Below are positions 33,891 to 47,898 of a stretch of 64,000 nucleotides of DNA, piece by piece. The first letter of the stretch is position 1. Each line of letters starts with the position of its first letter. The position numbers and the translations under genes are program-made. Source of the DNA: Spinellus fusiger (taxonomy: Eukaryota > Mucoromycota > Mucoromycetes > Mucorales > Phycomycetaceae); assembly GCA_025094145.1 (NCBI GenBank), contig JALLLS010000058.1, positions 62,001 to 126,000 on the forward strand. The letters are read 5' to 3'. The notes under the pieces are model-generated. The model was not told the origin of the DNA. It ran no database searches and saw only the letters and a program-made list of their open reading frames with translations.

Positions 33891-36800
33891 TAAACATTTA
33901 GTTTTCTCTTGTCTATTTAATGAGAGACGTAGTTGTAGAATCTAAACTAAAGAAAGCATCAATAAAAAACATCTGAATAATATAAGTTTTTTATTACTTC
34001 TAAATCATTACGATATACAGTTTAATTAATATTATACAATAATCTAATCTTATCCCAACATAAGTTTTTATTTTTAGAAAATAAATAAAAATAAAAATAT
34101 ATCTTTCTCTCAATATTGTTTCATGAAAAGATATTATACTAATAGGATGACTAAGTAAATATAAAATATCATATGACAGTAGAAACACTACTGACTATTT
34201 GTTGAATGAATTCTTTTCAATGTTAACTTGGTTGATGTCATGTAAAGTTGTCTTGTATACAATAAGTCTATAATTAAAGTTGTTATTATCATTCTTTTTG
34301 TTAGAGTCTTTGTTATTTTTTTGGTGCTGTTTTATGAGACATATATTATGTTTGATAATTATTAGAATGATAAACAAAAACAAAACATAAATCAGAATTA
34401 TAGCCAAGAAATCAAATGCTTATTATAATTTTCACAACTCACTGTAATCAAACTTATGCTCTAAACTTGGTATATTAATGAGGACAGAGGTTTATCAGAT
34501 GACAAATATAGGTTGGAAGGGGGTTTTCTAGATATAAATACACCATTTAACCTTCAAGTATCGACGATTGAACTGATTATCTGTCTAAGATTTAAAAGGG
34601 ATGACTCAGTGAACAAAGAAATTTAAAATGAAAACAAAGTCTTAAAAAGTGGGAGAAAAAGGATCTAGTATAAGTAAAATGAATAGATCTTAACTCAGAC
34701 CTACCATTTGGAGGCATGGAAAAATAGGGTGAGTCCCTGGTTGATCCCCCTCATACCTTACGTGAAGTAGTTAAAAAGGTAGGGTAATATTATGCACAAT
34801 CTTATGGTATGACGAATTTCCAAACAATAAACAATATTAGAAGTTTCATACTTAATAATCGACAAGAAAGCTATGAGATTCATCATATTGTATTAAGGAC
34901 ATAGTATCTGGAATTGAAGATGAGGATATAGAAGAATATAGAGCGGCAAAAATCAAAACAGAAGTCTAAGTCCATGAATCGATTCAATATTTTTAATGAG
35001 AACATTAGTATTGATCAGAGAAAGTGTAGTGAGCCAGTTTTTTTTTTTTAAAAATAATAATAATAATAATAATCTATAAATGGGATTGGAAGACTCATTC
35101 GGCTGTCGAAGCTCGATTAATAGTAAAAGAGCTTGTATAGTCCGTAATATATTTATCAACTAGAAAAACAATACAAAGTGTCAGTGGCTTTTAATAGTAA
35201 TAATAGTGAGTCGAATATGTGAATCATAATTAAATAATTAGATAGGAAAAATGTAAGAACTGGGTGTTCATAAATGCACCACACTGGTTTTTGTGCATTT
35301 CAAACGTATATTATTAAACAAGAAGAATACAATTAAGGATAAAGGAAGGAGTAAATAATTCTCGCTTCAAGACTTGTTATCTAACTGTAGAATCCAAAAA
35401 AAAATACTACTTTCTATCTTTTAGACAATTACACAGAAAGTTGAATAACCAAAATGTACTATATTATCGGAAAAATCAGCTAAGAGATCTGTCGAGAAAA
35501 AAGTAATTATGAACCAGCATAATTATGAGGTGTAAAGGTTACATATTGTAGAGCAATAATCCAGCAAAAAAAATGTAAGTAGGTATTGCAGAAAATGTGA
35601 ACCTTATTCAACAACTAATGTATAATCCTGTTAACTTATTATGAAGAGCATAGGAAACCCATTACACCATAAAAATATAATCTTTTGAACTCTTAATGTA
35701 TATTACAGAGATCATATTGGCCGATGACCATGTTAATAAATAATTAAATAATACTATAAAACTGTCTCATACATTGATTTTGATAAAGAAACCTTATACC
35801 ATGAAAGGTTTGATTTTGCCATTTAGAGTTTTGATGCATAGTATAAGGTGTAGGTGAGATAGTCCAGATTAGATGGATCTTGAATGAGAATTAAAGAAAA
35901 ACCTGCATAATCATACATCTTTTTTATTAGAAACATGCTGAAAAAGGGTAAGTATAGGTAAGACAATAGCCTTTAAATTAAGGATCATCTGGTTTGGTAT
36001 GGAAGAATTGGTTTAAAGAACAAATTAAAGACTAGGGGGAGAGATAAAAATCTTGACGATGGTCTATGACACAATGTACATATCATGTTAAAACTCTATT
36101 GAAACTAATACAATATTTAGTCTGAAAGTATAGATCAATAATAAGTTGAACTATCTAAATTAGAAATATATGATCAGATGTAACGTGTAAAGGATAGTCA
36201 TATATTAGCTATGCAGATTTATAAATAGAAGCAATATGCTCACATCTTTGTTGGTGGGAAATCTCCACAATTAAAAAACTACCAATACAAAAAAACTTAT
36301 GTATGCACATTTTTAAAGACAATATAGATAGTTTACGATATAGCTTGTTATCCAATAACCTTTATATATGAATATAAAGTAGAATATTTATTTAATGTTA
36401 TATCTATTATTGCTTTTTTTTCTTCTTTTTAGAAATAGTATAGCAGGATTGTATATTTAATATACAAAGGTAAACTTTAGAGAAGAATAGTTCTTATAAT
36501 ATTATTATGTTAATTTAGTAGAGTTAATAGTTCTAATGAAAGAATGTTTAAAGTTTATTTATAGTGGCCCACAAGAAAATATATAACATTTTAAAAGCTG
36601 GGGCTTCATCTTTTTAATTCTTTAATATACTGCAGCTAATATTTTAGAACTTATCTAATGTTAATAATAAAAATTCTTTTTAATCAGCGATATAGTATTA
36701 TCATTATCATTTAAAAGAATGGCATGAGGTTTCTATCTAAAAAACATACATAACTATAGTCAGTGACAAATCAAAATGCGACTCTTTGACCAATGGATTC

Positions 36801-39800
36801 CCACATTTTAGTTATTTTACATAAACTGTACAATCATATATCTTTTATATGTATTTTGTATTTATAATACTCTTAAAATTAACAGTAACTAAAACAAATT
36901 GAATGATAAATAGATGAACACATCTTGTGAAAATAATCAATAGAGGTTTGCTCAGTTTGTCAATATACTATATAAAGTTCTATTGCAGTTATTATCGTAA
37001 GAAACAGTATATAAGAAGACCTTAAAAACATAGCCATGCTAAATATAGCAAATTTTTCTTTAATGCCTAATGAACGAAGTATAAGCCTTGTGTGTGTCAA
37101 GATATGATAGATAGATCATACTATTATATACTAAATATGGTATAAACAGACCTATGGTATTGGATTCTAGGCTACACTAAGTCTATTGTTACTAAAAGAT
37201 GGTTGAAAATATGCGTTATAAAACATTTTGATAATCTGACGATCTTTTTCAAAATGTATGATAGATCGATTGGTTTTTCCTGAATCCCTTCTCCTAGAAA
37301 AAGCATTAACTTTCGAGAATTTCTAGCCCCATTTCATTTTAAAATATCATGATTAGTATGTCTATCATTTTATAAATTCATATATATTTATAAGCAAAAA
37401 AAAGGTGGCTATGAACACTACAAGCTATGTAGCTTGCCTGCTCTCCTCTTTCCTATTCTTGCTTCTCTATCTATTTTATAAGGATAAAACACTTTAATCA
37501 TTTTTTCTGGTTATCCTTAGAGTCTTTTGTTTGAGCAAATACTTAGTTGTTATGTGTCATCTGAACAGCCATTAACTAATAGATCTTAGAATTTGACTTG
37601 CTGATTGTTTAGTTCTATCGAATTTTATGTCAGTTAGTCTTAAATGATATCACTATTGAATATCTCGTTGATAATATCAACTATCGATAAACAATGGCAT
37701 GTGGTAGATCTTACTTTCATTAGGTTATTTTTCTTTTATATGTTTTATTATTAAATAATAGGAAATGTAGGAAATCCAAAAAATTATAGTAAGAAAATAT
37801 CATTTATGAAAGTTAACAGTTGCCTTTTATATCAAAGTATATTTTATCTAAATGTTAGTTCCAGTACATGTGTTATAATCAGACCTTTTAGTATTAATAT
37901 TGATATGAATCATGAGTCATGGTAATCTAAAATAAAACATTGGGACTTTCCTATCAATAAAGTTATTTGACTGTTAGTACTAGGTAATAAATACTATAGT
38001 TAACTATCTATAAAGAGATTATAGTATAAACACAAGTATTAAACAATCGTATTTGTATCCAATAGAATGAATGAATGAATGAAGAAAATTGATGCTAGAT
38101 TACAACATTAAAAGCAACTAATTCACAAGTAAGATGAACTTTATTGAGCTCTAGTAACATAAGATTAATGCGCTATAATGTAATATAAGCCATTGGATAA
38201 GCAAAACAAAGTTTTCTGGATTTAGTAAGTATATTTAATAGTACCAGTACATTCTTCTTCACTGGAATCAATTAAACAATGAAATATCCAATAATCTCTT
38301 TATCCCCGTGTAAATTACAGTAAGACCCTATACTTTTTTTTTAAAAAAAATCAGAGAAGGAAAATAAGATACCAGAAAGCTCATGCTTTTTTTTATTTAT
38401 TTTTATAATTAAAAAAAAAGACCATATTTTTGTTTGAAAGTGGGAGAAAGACCATGATCGTATTACCTAAAATATTATTTTATTAGGTTGAAGATAGCCA
38501 TCACTATATCTCTTATTAATAGAAGAAAAGGGACAATCAGGCATATGATTGTGGATTTTTATTTCTACCTTTTTTATTTCTCACATCACAGCATATGAGT
38601 AGAATTTTGAGTGAGAGTGAGAAAAACAGGGTGATGATGTTGACAAAGAGATTATTATCCATTGGAAAAATAAATATTCTCTGGGGTTAATAGTTAGGAT
38701 TGAAAGAATATTGGTAACTGAATAAACCCCCTGACTCAAATAAACAAAGTCTCCTATCTTATCATCTATAGCATTTACAGTAATGGCGCGTAATTAGCAA
38801 AAGTGGGAAAAAAAAGATAGTATGCATTCATAAAGAACTAAGAAAAAAGAAAGTCCAGTTTATGTCACTTTACATTGGCATATCAATACATTGAAAAACA
38901 GTCAGAGCTGATTCCAGACTTTAGAAGGCTTAAGCCAAGTCTCTCCATAAAATATAGTTCATTATTTTTTCAACAAGTATTGGGTGATCTTTAGGTGTTC
39001 AAAACATTCTTATGATCTTTATAAATAAAATATTTGAGTAAAAAGGTAACCATCTGTGCTATATGAAGCCTCTATTGAGCATTTTACTCCTAGATGAGTC
39101 AATTCTCTTTATTTAAAATGACTTAAATAATCTGTTATGTTGCTACTGAATGGGATAATAAATACCCTTTCTAGTGGAAAGTATTGTAGTTAAACCCATA
39201 ACTAAATAATGGTATAAATGATGTGGATACTATAAATCAGACACTACTCAGATAAGAAAATGAAATGAAAAAAAAGATCAGTAGTGTGCCAGGAAAAGTG
39301 AGGAATCGTATTAGCATCTTATTGATCTTGTAACCTTTTCTATCCATTGACTATTTCTTGCTCTCTTTTATAATATGTCTTTCTTAATCTCAATAAATGG
39401 TTATAAAGATACCAGCACATGTGCTTACTGAAGAATAATACTCCTTTTTATAAATATATTCTCAATAAAGCTTTTTTTTTTCCAATATCTTTGAGCAAAT
39501 ACCCCTCTCCTGAAATAGGAAGTAATGTAGTACATATGTGTCCTATCCAAGCAAGCCAAGAAAAGATAAAGAAACACAACCATACACACCTATACATAAA
39601 CATAAATATAAACACAAACACACAAACACACATATATTTATATACTGGCTGTAAAGAAAATGATGTGAAATGGAATAGAATAATGTTCATTTTTAATCAT
39701 TAGTATTATTAGTATTATTATCAATAGGGTTGTTCATATAAATATTTGCATATGCACCTTTATGTTTACATACCTATTCTTTATTTTATTTTTCCATGTA

Positions 39801-40281
39801 TCATGTAAATATAGAGATATAAACTGTTGACAAAAGTGAAGATTCAATTTCATGTGCTGGTGATAGAATTGAATCCATAAACATAGTAAAAAAAGGATGA
39901 AAAGAATTCTTTAAGGAGTTAATCCGTGCTCCTTTTCTCTGTCACCCTTTTGTCCGTAGTGGCATAGAAAACAGATCTCTAAGGTCGCTCAATTTGAGGA
40001 AATGAAGAATGTAATAATAACAATGGCTTATAAATTTTTGGATTTTTATTTATACTAATATTAACAATAGAGGACAATAGAATAGAGACATACAAAATAA
40101 GATATATTACTATGAATAATAACTTATTAAGATGATAAGAGTGAATAAAGAGAATAAGTAAAAAGTATTTCATCACTAACTTCATATATTTCCATTTGGC
40201 AATTCTAATCACATTAGTCACGTGCATGCAAGAGGAGATTATGAGGGGAACTTTACACCTTACCTACATTTCAACATAGCT
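33891..40281. other. AT-rich gene desert
   Basis: More than 6 kb with very low GC and only chance open frames, none over about 95 residues and none resembling a known family. Poly-A/poly-T runs, an (ATA)n run near 35050-35070 and an ATGA repeat at about 38067-38083 occur. A locally less AT-rich patch at 34690-34760 may be an old repeat remnant, but I cannot classify it. I saw no tRNA or rRNA gene. Confidence 0.55.
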
Positions 40282-43200
40282 ATGATTCCAGCCAACGTTC
40301 TAAAAAAGTCAGTTGCCAGCGATGGTTTCCGAAAAAAGTTCAAGGATAGGGATAGATCAGCAGGCAGAATTGGATTCCCTGTGACAAACAATGCGACATC
40401 ATCTCATCCAGCTGCCTATCAACCTGTCATCTCGGCTAAACAGTCATCGCGTATGCCTACTGGCACAAATATGTCATTTCCTACCATTGCTCCTATTACT
40501 ATTGACCTTCATCGTTTTGCCGATGAAAATATGCACCCCGAAGAGTGTATGCTAGAGACTTGTTTTCTTTTATTTAATATTAGTATTAGTGCCATGACCA
40601 TTACTACTATCACTACTATTAAGAAAAAGGAGAAAAATAATAACCTGTCCTGCTTTAGATGTTCGTCGTGCTCTCGGGGATGCTAATGAGGAAGGAATTC
40701 GGGCATTCCACAAATCTCTAATAGAATCAAAGTATGTGGTGGGTGGTGACCTTCAACGCAATGTCTATCGCAACTATACAGAGTTTGTTGCCATATCAAA
40801 AGAGATATCCAACTTGGATAGCGATGTGCTCCACCTTAAAGGATATCTGAACGAGCTACGTACCATATGGGAGAGTTTTCTGGCTTCTACAAACTCATCT
40901 TCGGAGGATGTTCAACTAACAGGTGGGTAAGATGCATAGTGAATACGACCCCACTTGTAACACCTATTTTCCGCCTCACTAGGTGCTGATCCATTGGCTG
41001 AGTCTATTTTGCCACCAAGAAAAAGGAATGAATTAATGACAACGGATATGCAAAGTGTGTATCGTGCTCAAATCACTGCTTTATGGGAAAATGTTGAAGG
41101 ATCCCAAGTAAGTTGAGTGCTAATCCAATATCCTATAAGAAAATGGGTATGCAATGGATTCTAAATGACTTGTGATAGCGATTTATACCTTCTGTTCAAG
41201 ATCGCCATATCATCCGGGAATGCGTGAATTTCTATGAGCTAGATCCACAGACTGGGACACCACGCCAAGCTGTTCATATCTTTCTATTAAATAATTGTAT
41301 TTTGGTAGCTACTCGGAAGAAGAGATCCATGGCCAACAGATATAAGTTAGTAGCAGAGTACTGCTGGAATCTTGAGGATACTACAATGGTGGATGTAAAA
41401 GACTCTCCTGGTAACACTACTCTTTGATACTGGAGGAAATCTAACACAGTACTTTGTATAAAATAGATCTTGATAATGCTCTCAAGATTCTTCTTTACCC
41501 AAATACATACCTTTATAGAGCAGAAAAGGCACAGGACAAAATAGGGCTATTTCATGCTTACCGACGTATTATGGATGAAGATGAAGATGGTCAACATGAT
41601 CCAATAAATAATGGTATGTCTTTCTTCTTCCGCTCTATAGGGATACTCATTCTATTCTTTCTTGTTGCTGTGATTTTATTTTATATAGATTACTCTATCT
41701 CTGTGGTAAATAGTATATAAAGCAAACGACCATTCATTTTCTTCTCCGTGGAAATAGAATAATGAAGAACATGGCACAAGTACACAAGGAAATAGTACAA
41801 AAAATATAACACTCAACCCTATCGATCAAAAGTGGCTAGTGGAGTTTCCAGATGAATTGGAAGTACTGATAGCCATTCGTGAATTTGAAAATGCAGTGAC
41901 AGTTATAGAAAGAGGTATATTTACTCTTTGCTTATTATCATCTATGTTGATTTCTGATACTGATCTGATGAATTTGACCTTATAGCCAAAGTTATTTTCA
42001 GTCAATATTCTGTCGATTCACCCGTGTTACGCGAACCAAAGATTTTTTTACAAAAGTACACAGATCAACTATGCGAAATCATTAGTCATGATCTTGGTAA
42101 CATTCTCTTGACAAAGTTGCAGTTCCAACGTTTTGTCGGGTGGCTTCTGAGATTGGAAAAAGGAGAACAGGTAAAATAAATAGAGATCTACTTGACATTA
42201 TTCTTCAGAACTAAAGAGTCCCTTATTACTGTATTTTAGGCACGAGAAGTCTTTTTAGCCACTCGGTCTCTTATTATTAAAAAGAGAATCAGGCAAGTTC
42301 TTATCCCTTGAGTATATCTAGAGCAAAGTTGCTAATAGAATAGTTAATAGGCAGTTGATATTTGAAGGGGATATACAAACTTATATTAGTGAACTTGCTC
42401 TGGTTGTATTTACACTTATCCGTAATACATGCGAGTGGTATAGAGATTCATTTAAGCAAAATAATATGGCATCAGGCAAGTAAAAATTCTCCTTATGCAA
42501 AGGTTTTACTTATCAGTATATACGACGTAGGTTTTGTTATGTGGGTCCGTGAACAAGCCAATGTTTATGCGACGATCTACAGGCGACAAGTGTTCAATCA
42601 CAGCCAACTAAGCTGCCAAGTGATATCAGACTGCTTCAAGTCAACAATTGATCAGTGTGCAATGGTAACTCAACCTAGTCTTTAGGAGACTGACATCAGT
42701 TACTGGGATTCTAGCTTAGAAAGGTTGGCCTTGACCTCAAGTTTTTGTTAGAGGATCTATTTTTGGAAAACGTAAAGGAGACAGTGCGAGTTTATGAGAA
42801 GACAAATGCGGAAAAAGCAGAGAAGTTTGCTAAAAGCGATACCTTTGCTGTGGTTGCTAGTCAGAATTTGGGTAATTACATTCTTCGTAATTTTTCACCA
42901 TGGTAGCTCATTCAAATTTTACTAGGCGCGGATGTCAGAGTCACCTCCAGTGTAGTGAGCTTCTACAATTTGCTCATTAAATTTGTAAACGACGTATGCT
43001 TACTATCAAAACTTCAGGTAAAAGGAAAAAGAAGAAAAAAAGACTAGTGCTATTTGAAACTAGCCTGCATATTCTAAACCATGTGTACTATCTTATTAGC
43101 TTTATACTACAGTGGTAAATAGTGTGTCGAGGTTAACAGATCATTATTTACATACAATGATGGAAGAAGCTCAAAAAAAGCAGCTAACACATGAGCAAGT

Positions 43201-43578
43201 AAAGTATCTTTATTCTTTGTTTATAAATATATGTTTATATATATATATATATATTGAAGAGTATAATGCATTTCTCATATTTTTATATAGCGCTCAGCAG
43301 CTTCTATGAATGTGTCTTTTGTTCTTGATAATGTTATCCCGAGAGTGTCTTCTCAGCTAAACGTAAGTCATTACTGTTAAGTGTTTTATTATAATTACTA
43401 TTTGTTCATTCGCTGACTTGCCTTATCGATACAAATAAATAATCTAGTATCATTTTGATCGACCAATACCCGAGTTGGACTCTCTACGTGCTAGTTTAAG
43501 AGGTAGAAACAAATAGAGCCTTGATCACATCTTACACTGGCTAATCTACTCTTTGCAGAATTAACATACCTACACTAA
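40282..43578 (+). CDS. EXO84: Exocyst complex component EXO84
   Basis: Subunit of the octameric exocyst that tethers secretory vesicles at the plasma membrane. A dozen or so exons separated by short introns run from ATG at 40282 to TAA at 43576-43578. The N terminus is basic (KKSVASDGFRKKFKDRDR) and disordered. Next is the Vps51/EXO84 helical motif: RNYTEFVAISKEISNLDSDV and LKGYLNELRTIWESFL. A PH-like domain follows (FIPSVQDRHIIRECVNFYEL, VHIFLLNNCILVATRKKR, ALKILLYPNTYLYRAE). The C-terminal helical-rod part continues through WLVEFPDELEVLIAIREFEN, ITKLQFQRFVGWLLRLEKG-like sequence, GADVRVTSSVVSFYNLLIKF and ends SLRASLRELTYLH. Some middle junctions were not checked base by base. An in-frame ATG at 40222 is less likely because it adds no family sequence. 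Confidence 0.85.
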
Positions 43579-43837
43579 CATGTTATCTAAAGAATTTGAC
43601 CGAGAAAGTTGAAATATAGGAATGCCTTGACATGTGAAAGAATACACCGACCCATATGTCTTGATTTTGACAAGGCAAATGCACTCCTCATTACTCGACA
43701 CCTTGGACTTTTTGAACTCGAAACTCCTGTTTCTTTTTAATTTAGCCAATCATTCTCCTTTGTCAATACATCTAGCAGAGCTCCAACATAGAGCATTATC
43801 TCCTTTTTTTTATTTTTTTTATTTCTGAATCCAATCC

Positions 43838-43845
43838 TATAAAAA
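43838..43845 (+). promoter_or_regulatory. CCAAT and TATA elements of the hydrolase gene
   Basis: CCAAT at 43831-43835 and TATAAAAA at 43838-43845, about 45 bases before the ATG at 43889. The TATA position suits the proposed start. Confidence 0.5.
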
Positions 43846-43888
43846 GGGTCTCCAAGTAGAACTTTTCTTTCTCTCAACTTTAATAACT

Positions 43889-45664
43889 ATGTTACCAGAC
43901 ACACCATTAACTCGGGGCATCATTATCAGCAACATATTCATTGCATCATCCATTGCACCTTTAGCTTTTTTCTACACAAGTCTTGTATTAGTCAAAGGCC
44001 AGTTGTTTTTACCGTCTCTTTTATTCAGTGTATTCAATGCTATTATTCCTATATTGTCCAACATCCTTCATATATGGCTTGTTCTCGAAGTACTCTTCTG
44101 GATCTTCTTTTTAACCACCCGAAATCGTTTACAAGCAGAGCGATCCAATGTTAAAACAATGCCCAAAGAATCCCGTCAAGTACTCTTCAATAATTGTATA
44201 GAAGCCATTGATGACATTGAGCAATGGGTTACTGGATGGTATTATGATGCTACTACAATCGAAAACCCCAAATTCGAAGATATCAAGAAAGATAACTTAT
44301 ATGAATGGTAATGTATCCAGCAATACATAACAACATTTGATCTATTGTTCCCCTTAATGATTGATGAACTCATTTGTTTGTTTTTTATAGGCTCGCTGGA
44401 TCCTTATGGAACGACTATCTTGAAAACATAATAACGAACCCAGAAGATGCTGCAGAACTTCAATACTACACAGAATACACAGAAAAGTCATTCAATGTGA
44501 AGTTCACCGAAGGACGTAACTCCAACATTCGCTGTATTCGCATGACACTCGATAAAATTGAAGCAGTACACCGCCCACTCTTTTTCTATGTCTCCCTCTA
44601 CATTATCACCTTTTTATTTGACACCTTATTTCTTGAAGCAGCATGGGGATTCAAGCGCTATGGTGCAGATCCCTCAATGCTCTGGGGTGGATTTCTTGAG
44701 TACCCACACAAAGCTGTTCAAGGCATTCGGACCTTTATCAAGCTATTTAGTCAGTCGGGTGTAGATCAAAGCACCCCTCTCTACAAGCACAAAAATCTCA
44801 TTTACTGGTACAGGTCTCCTCAAGCACCTGCTAATAGAACTCCTTTGCTTTTCATCCATGGATTAGGGGGTGGCCCTGTATGCTATACAGAATTTATTCA
44901 TAGACTGGCAAGTCTTGACAGACCCATCTTTGTAGTGGAGCTTCCTCATGTATCAATGCACATGGTAGATCATGCACCAAACATTGAAGATACCGTCAAA
45001 GAGGTGGTTGGAATGCTTAAAAACCATGGCCATGACAGAGCAGTGGTCGTTTCCCACTCTTATGGCACAGCCATTGCAAGTTGGTTAATGAAAAATGCAC
45101 CAGAAATTGTTGCAGGATCTGTACTGATTGACCCTATTTGTTTCTTGATGCACTACCACAATCTTTGCTTCAACTTTCTTGTAAGAATACCAAGAAAAGC
45201 TGTAGAGGTAAATATCAATTGTCTACTTGAAAAAAAAATGCCTAGCATACTATGAATTATTTTATTCATCATGTGTTTGTTTGTTTTATTTTCAGTATGC
45301 CATGAGATACTGTGCAGGACGTGAACTGTATACCTGTTACTTTATTAAGCGTCAATTTCAGTGGGTCGATACTATCTTTTTCGTTCATCAACAATCATCA
45401 AATACAAATGATGGAGGCGTGCCTGAAATTCAACCTCCCAGCCCATTGGAAAATTCAGCAGTTTTCTTATCAGAGCTCGATATTGTCAGCAACAGTGTTT
45501 TAGTGAGCAAATACCTCACACGACATGGTGTTGATGCCCACCTAATGACTGGTCTTGATCATGCTGGTTTCATGTTCAACTGGGAATGGCGCGAACGTAT
45601 ACTTCGACAGATAGAGCGTGTAGCAAGCAGTGTCGATGATGAAGGTGTTGCAGAGTTTCAATAA
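43889..45664 (+). CDS. Membrane-anchored alpha/beta-hydrolase
   Basis: Exons 43889-44307, 44391-45207 and 45296-45664 join to 534 residues. The first 80 residues hold two hydrophobic segments (IIISNIFIASSIAPLAFFY and ILHIWLVLEVLFWIFFL), which likely anchor the protein in a membrane. The catalytic domain begins near residue 290: TPLLFIHGLGGGPVCY carries the oxyanion loop HGLGGG, the nucleophile elbow is VVSHSYGTAIASW, the acid is probably Asp in SELDIVSNS and the His in GLDHAGFMFN. The elbow is S-H-S-Y-G rather than the usual G-x-S-x-G, so the first Gly is replaced. Fungal proteins of this layout (N-terminal membrane helices plus AB-hydrolase-1) are known but mostly uncharacterised; lipid substrates are plausible. 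It lies 310 bases after EXO84 in the same direction with its own TATA box. Confidence 0.88.
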
Positions 45665-46199
45665 TGCGTAAAATAGCAAAAACAGCCATCATATTTTCAT
45701 TTTCATAATAGCAATAATAACAATAATGTCTTTCTCTTTCTCTCTCTCATTTATTTATTTTGGCATCCTTTTCCATACTTGTTTAAATGTTATTCAGCAA
45801 TTAAGCTATAGTATTATTAAGCTATAGTGTTATTAAGCTATAGTGTTATTAAGATATTCCTTTATTTGTGGGTTTGTGAAAGAGATCATGCGGATCCAAG
45901 TTCAGCTCACAACCAACCAGGATAATTATTGCTTATTTCTAAATTATTTAAGCACATTTCCAGAAGAAAAGGATTCATAGGTATGCATATATTCATATGT
46001 ATATATTTAAATTTTTATACATTTGAATTTTTATATATTTATACATATGCAGAGAATAAGATTAATATAAATAAGAAATAAGAAATAAGAAATAAGGAAT
46101 AAGAAATAAGGAATAAGAAATAAGGAATAAGGAATAAGGAATAAGGAATAAGGAATAAGGATCAAAGTAGTTATGATAATAGCATTACCAACAATAACA
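45665..46199. repeat. Intergenic region with two tandem repeats
   Basis: Between convergent genes. At about 45800-45853 a unit TATTAAGCTATAGTG occurs three to four times. At about 46069-46160 a seven-base unit AATAAGA/AATAAGG is repeated about 13 times. No gene seen. Confidence 0.8.
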
Positions 46200-47898
46200 C
46201 TAAAAAATGGCATTGTGGATTGTGGGGTTTATCTTCTTTCGATCACACTCCTCCATGGAAGTTAAAGCAGCATCCAGACTTGTCATACTGGTGCCTCTAC
46301 TCAACCTAGCTGAGTTTGATCTTGGGCTGGTGGGATTACCAGGACTATTACTACGACCATAGCTAGCTGAGCCACTTGTGGCTGAGGAAGAAGGGCTTGT
46401 TGGACCACTGCTATTAAGTCTTTGCTGTTGGTGGTAGCTGTACTCAAGTAGCTCTGCTTGTGATATTCGGATTGATAAACGAGGACTCACAGATGTCAAA
46501 GGGGGTGAGGAAGTGCCTGGGACACATGCATGGCCCATGCCAGCTGTTGAGCGTGTGGACTTGTGAGAATTCAAGGAACCTGATCGAGAAAGTATTCGTT
46601 GATGCTGTTGTTGTGAAAGATTATGCTCAGCCAAGAACCGCTCAATGAAATCTACAGCCAAGGGTTCTTTCATAGTAGATAACTTGTATTCTTCAAAGGT
46701 CTATACACACACGATCCATTCTTTTCTTTTAAACAATAATAACAAGGTTTTTCTTTTTTCATTTATACAAAGATACGAGGATATATATACGTGTGTGTAT
46801 GTATATGGATATTTATATGTAGATGTAGATATATATGTATATATGTATATGCATGTGGGTATGCGGGTATGCTTTTTGAATCACTTACAATTTTTCCATC
46901 ACCATCTACATCAAAGTCTTCAAACATACTAGTTACCACGGTATGGATTTCATTAGACTCGTCTTCTTCAGAAAACACGTGAGACTATAAGACAATTATA
47001 AGTAAATAGTAATGTCATAGTGAAGCAGCCAGTACTCTCATTATTACTACTCTCATTATTACTGCTACTACTACTATACTATTATTATTATTAGTAGTAG
47101 TAATAGTATTGTTATTGCTGCTGCTATTATTATCCTATCTTTACCAGTTGCAGCATAACTTGCTCGAGTTCAGGTCTTGTCAAATATCCGTCATGGTTTA
47201 CATCATAAAGCTTAAAGGATACTGCTTTGATGAATAAAGTACACTAGCACCACAACTTACACACTAGCTTTTCTTCTGGATTTCCCTTCATAAACACACC
47301 CAACCCATTCACAAACTCACTGTTGTTGTTTTTAAATACAAAACTCAACAAGACATTGGACTTACTTAAAATCAATCGATTTGTTATTACCCACATCAAA
47401 TGCACCATAAAGCCGTTTTAAAAATATGTCGTCGTTGGATGATACAGAGGGTACACATTTCTTTACTGTCTTTTGAGTGTGTATCAGTGCATAAGTATGC
47501 ATAGAAATACAAAAATTGATAGGTATGTATTGACATAGATAAACATGTAGATAGATGTAGATGTATATAAACAATTATGTATAGGCAGGTGCATTTATAG
47601 AGATATTTAGTATAGTAGTGTGGTATAGAATTACTGTTGGGTAAAAAAGAAAAGAATACAACTGGCCAAAAAAAAAAAAGTGACTTGGTTACCTCTTTAA
47701 AAATGTCTTCTGTAATATTCGTTTCGTTTACTGGTTTTTTCTTCCTTAATGAAGCCACTTGCAGGCTCTGGCGTATATGACTTATTTCTTTTGTGGAGAC
47801 TGTTTTAAGATGACTCAGTAACTTTCTATACTTGTCATGAACCTACAATGTGTCTTCTTTGCTAATCCCCAGCTTTCTTTACTCTTTGCTTGGCCCAT
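46200..47898 (-). CDS. EF-hand calcium-binding protein with Ser-rich tail
   Basis: Several exons on the minus strand. An N-terminal helical region (HDKYRKLLSHLKTVSTKEIS, RQSLQVASLRKKKPVNET) is followed by EF-hand 1 (RLYGAFDVGNNKSIDFNEFVN), then VFMKGNPEEK, EF-hand 2 (KLYDVNHDGYLTRPELEQVM) and EF-hand 3 (FEDFDVDGDGKI). This arrangement recalls the calcineurin-B/neuronal-calcium-sensor superfamily. The C terminus (46673-46200) is an unusual Ser/Pro/Asn-rich tail with many SP and TS sites (SSGPTSPSSSATSG), likely disordered and phosphorylatable. The 5' end is uncertain: MGQAKSKE at 47898 would be an N-myristoylation signal typical of calcium sensors, but I could not splice it in frame onto the next exon. 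EF-hand 1 has Gly at loop position 3, so its calcium binding may be weak. Confidence 0.75.

Noticed and set aside
34690..34760. Possible retroelement end, GC slightly higher than its surroundings
   Set aside because: No second copy, no direct repeat partner and no coding remnant found by eye.
46031..46213. Minus-strand frame after the EF-hand gene
   Set aside because: Translation of the AATAAGA/AATAAGG tandem repeat.
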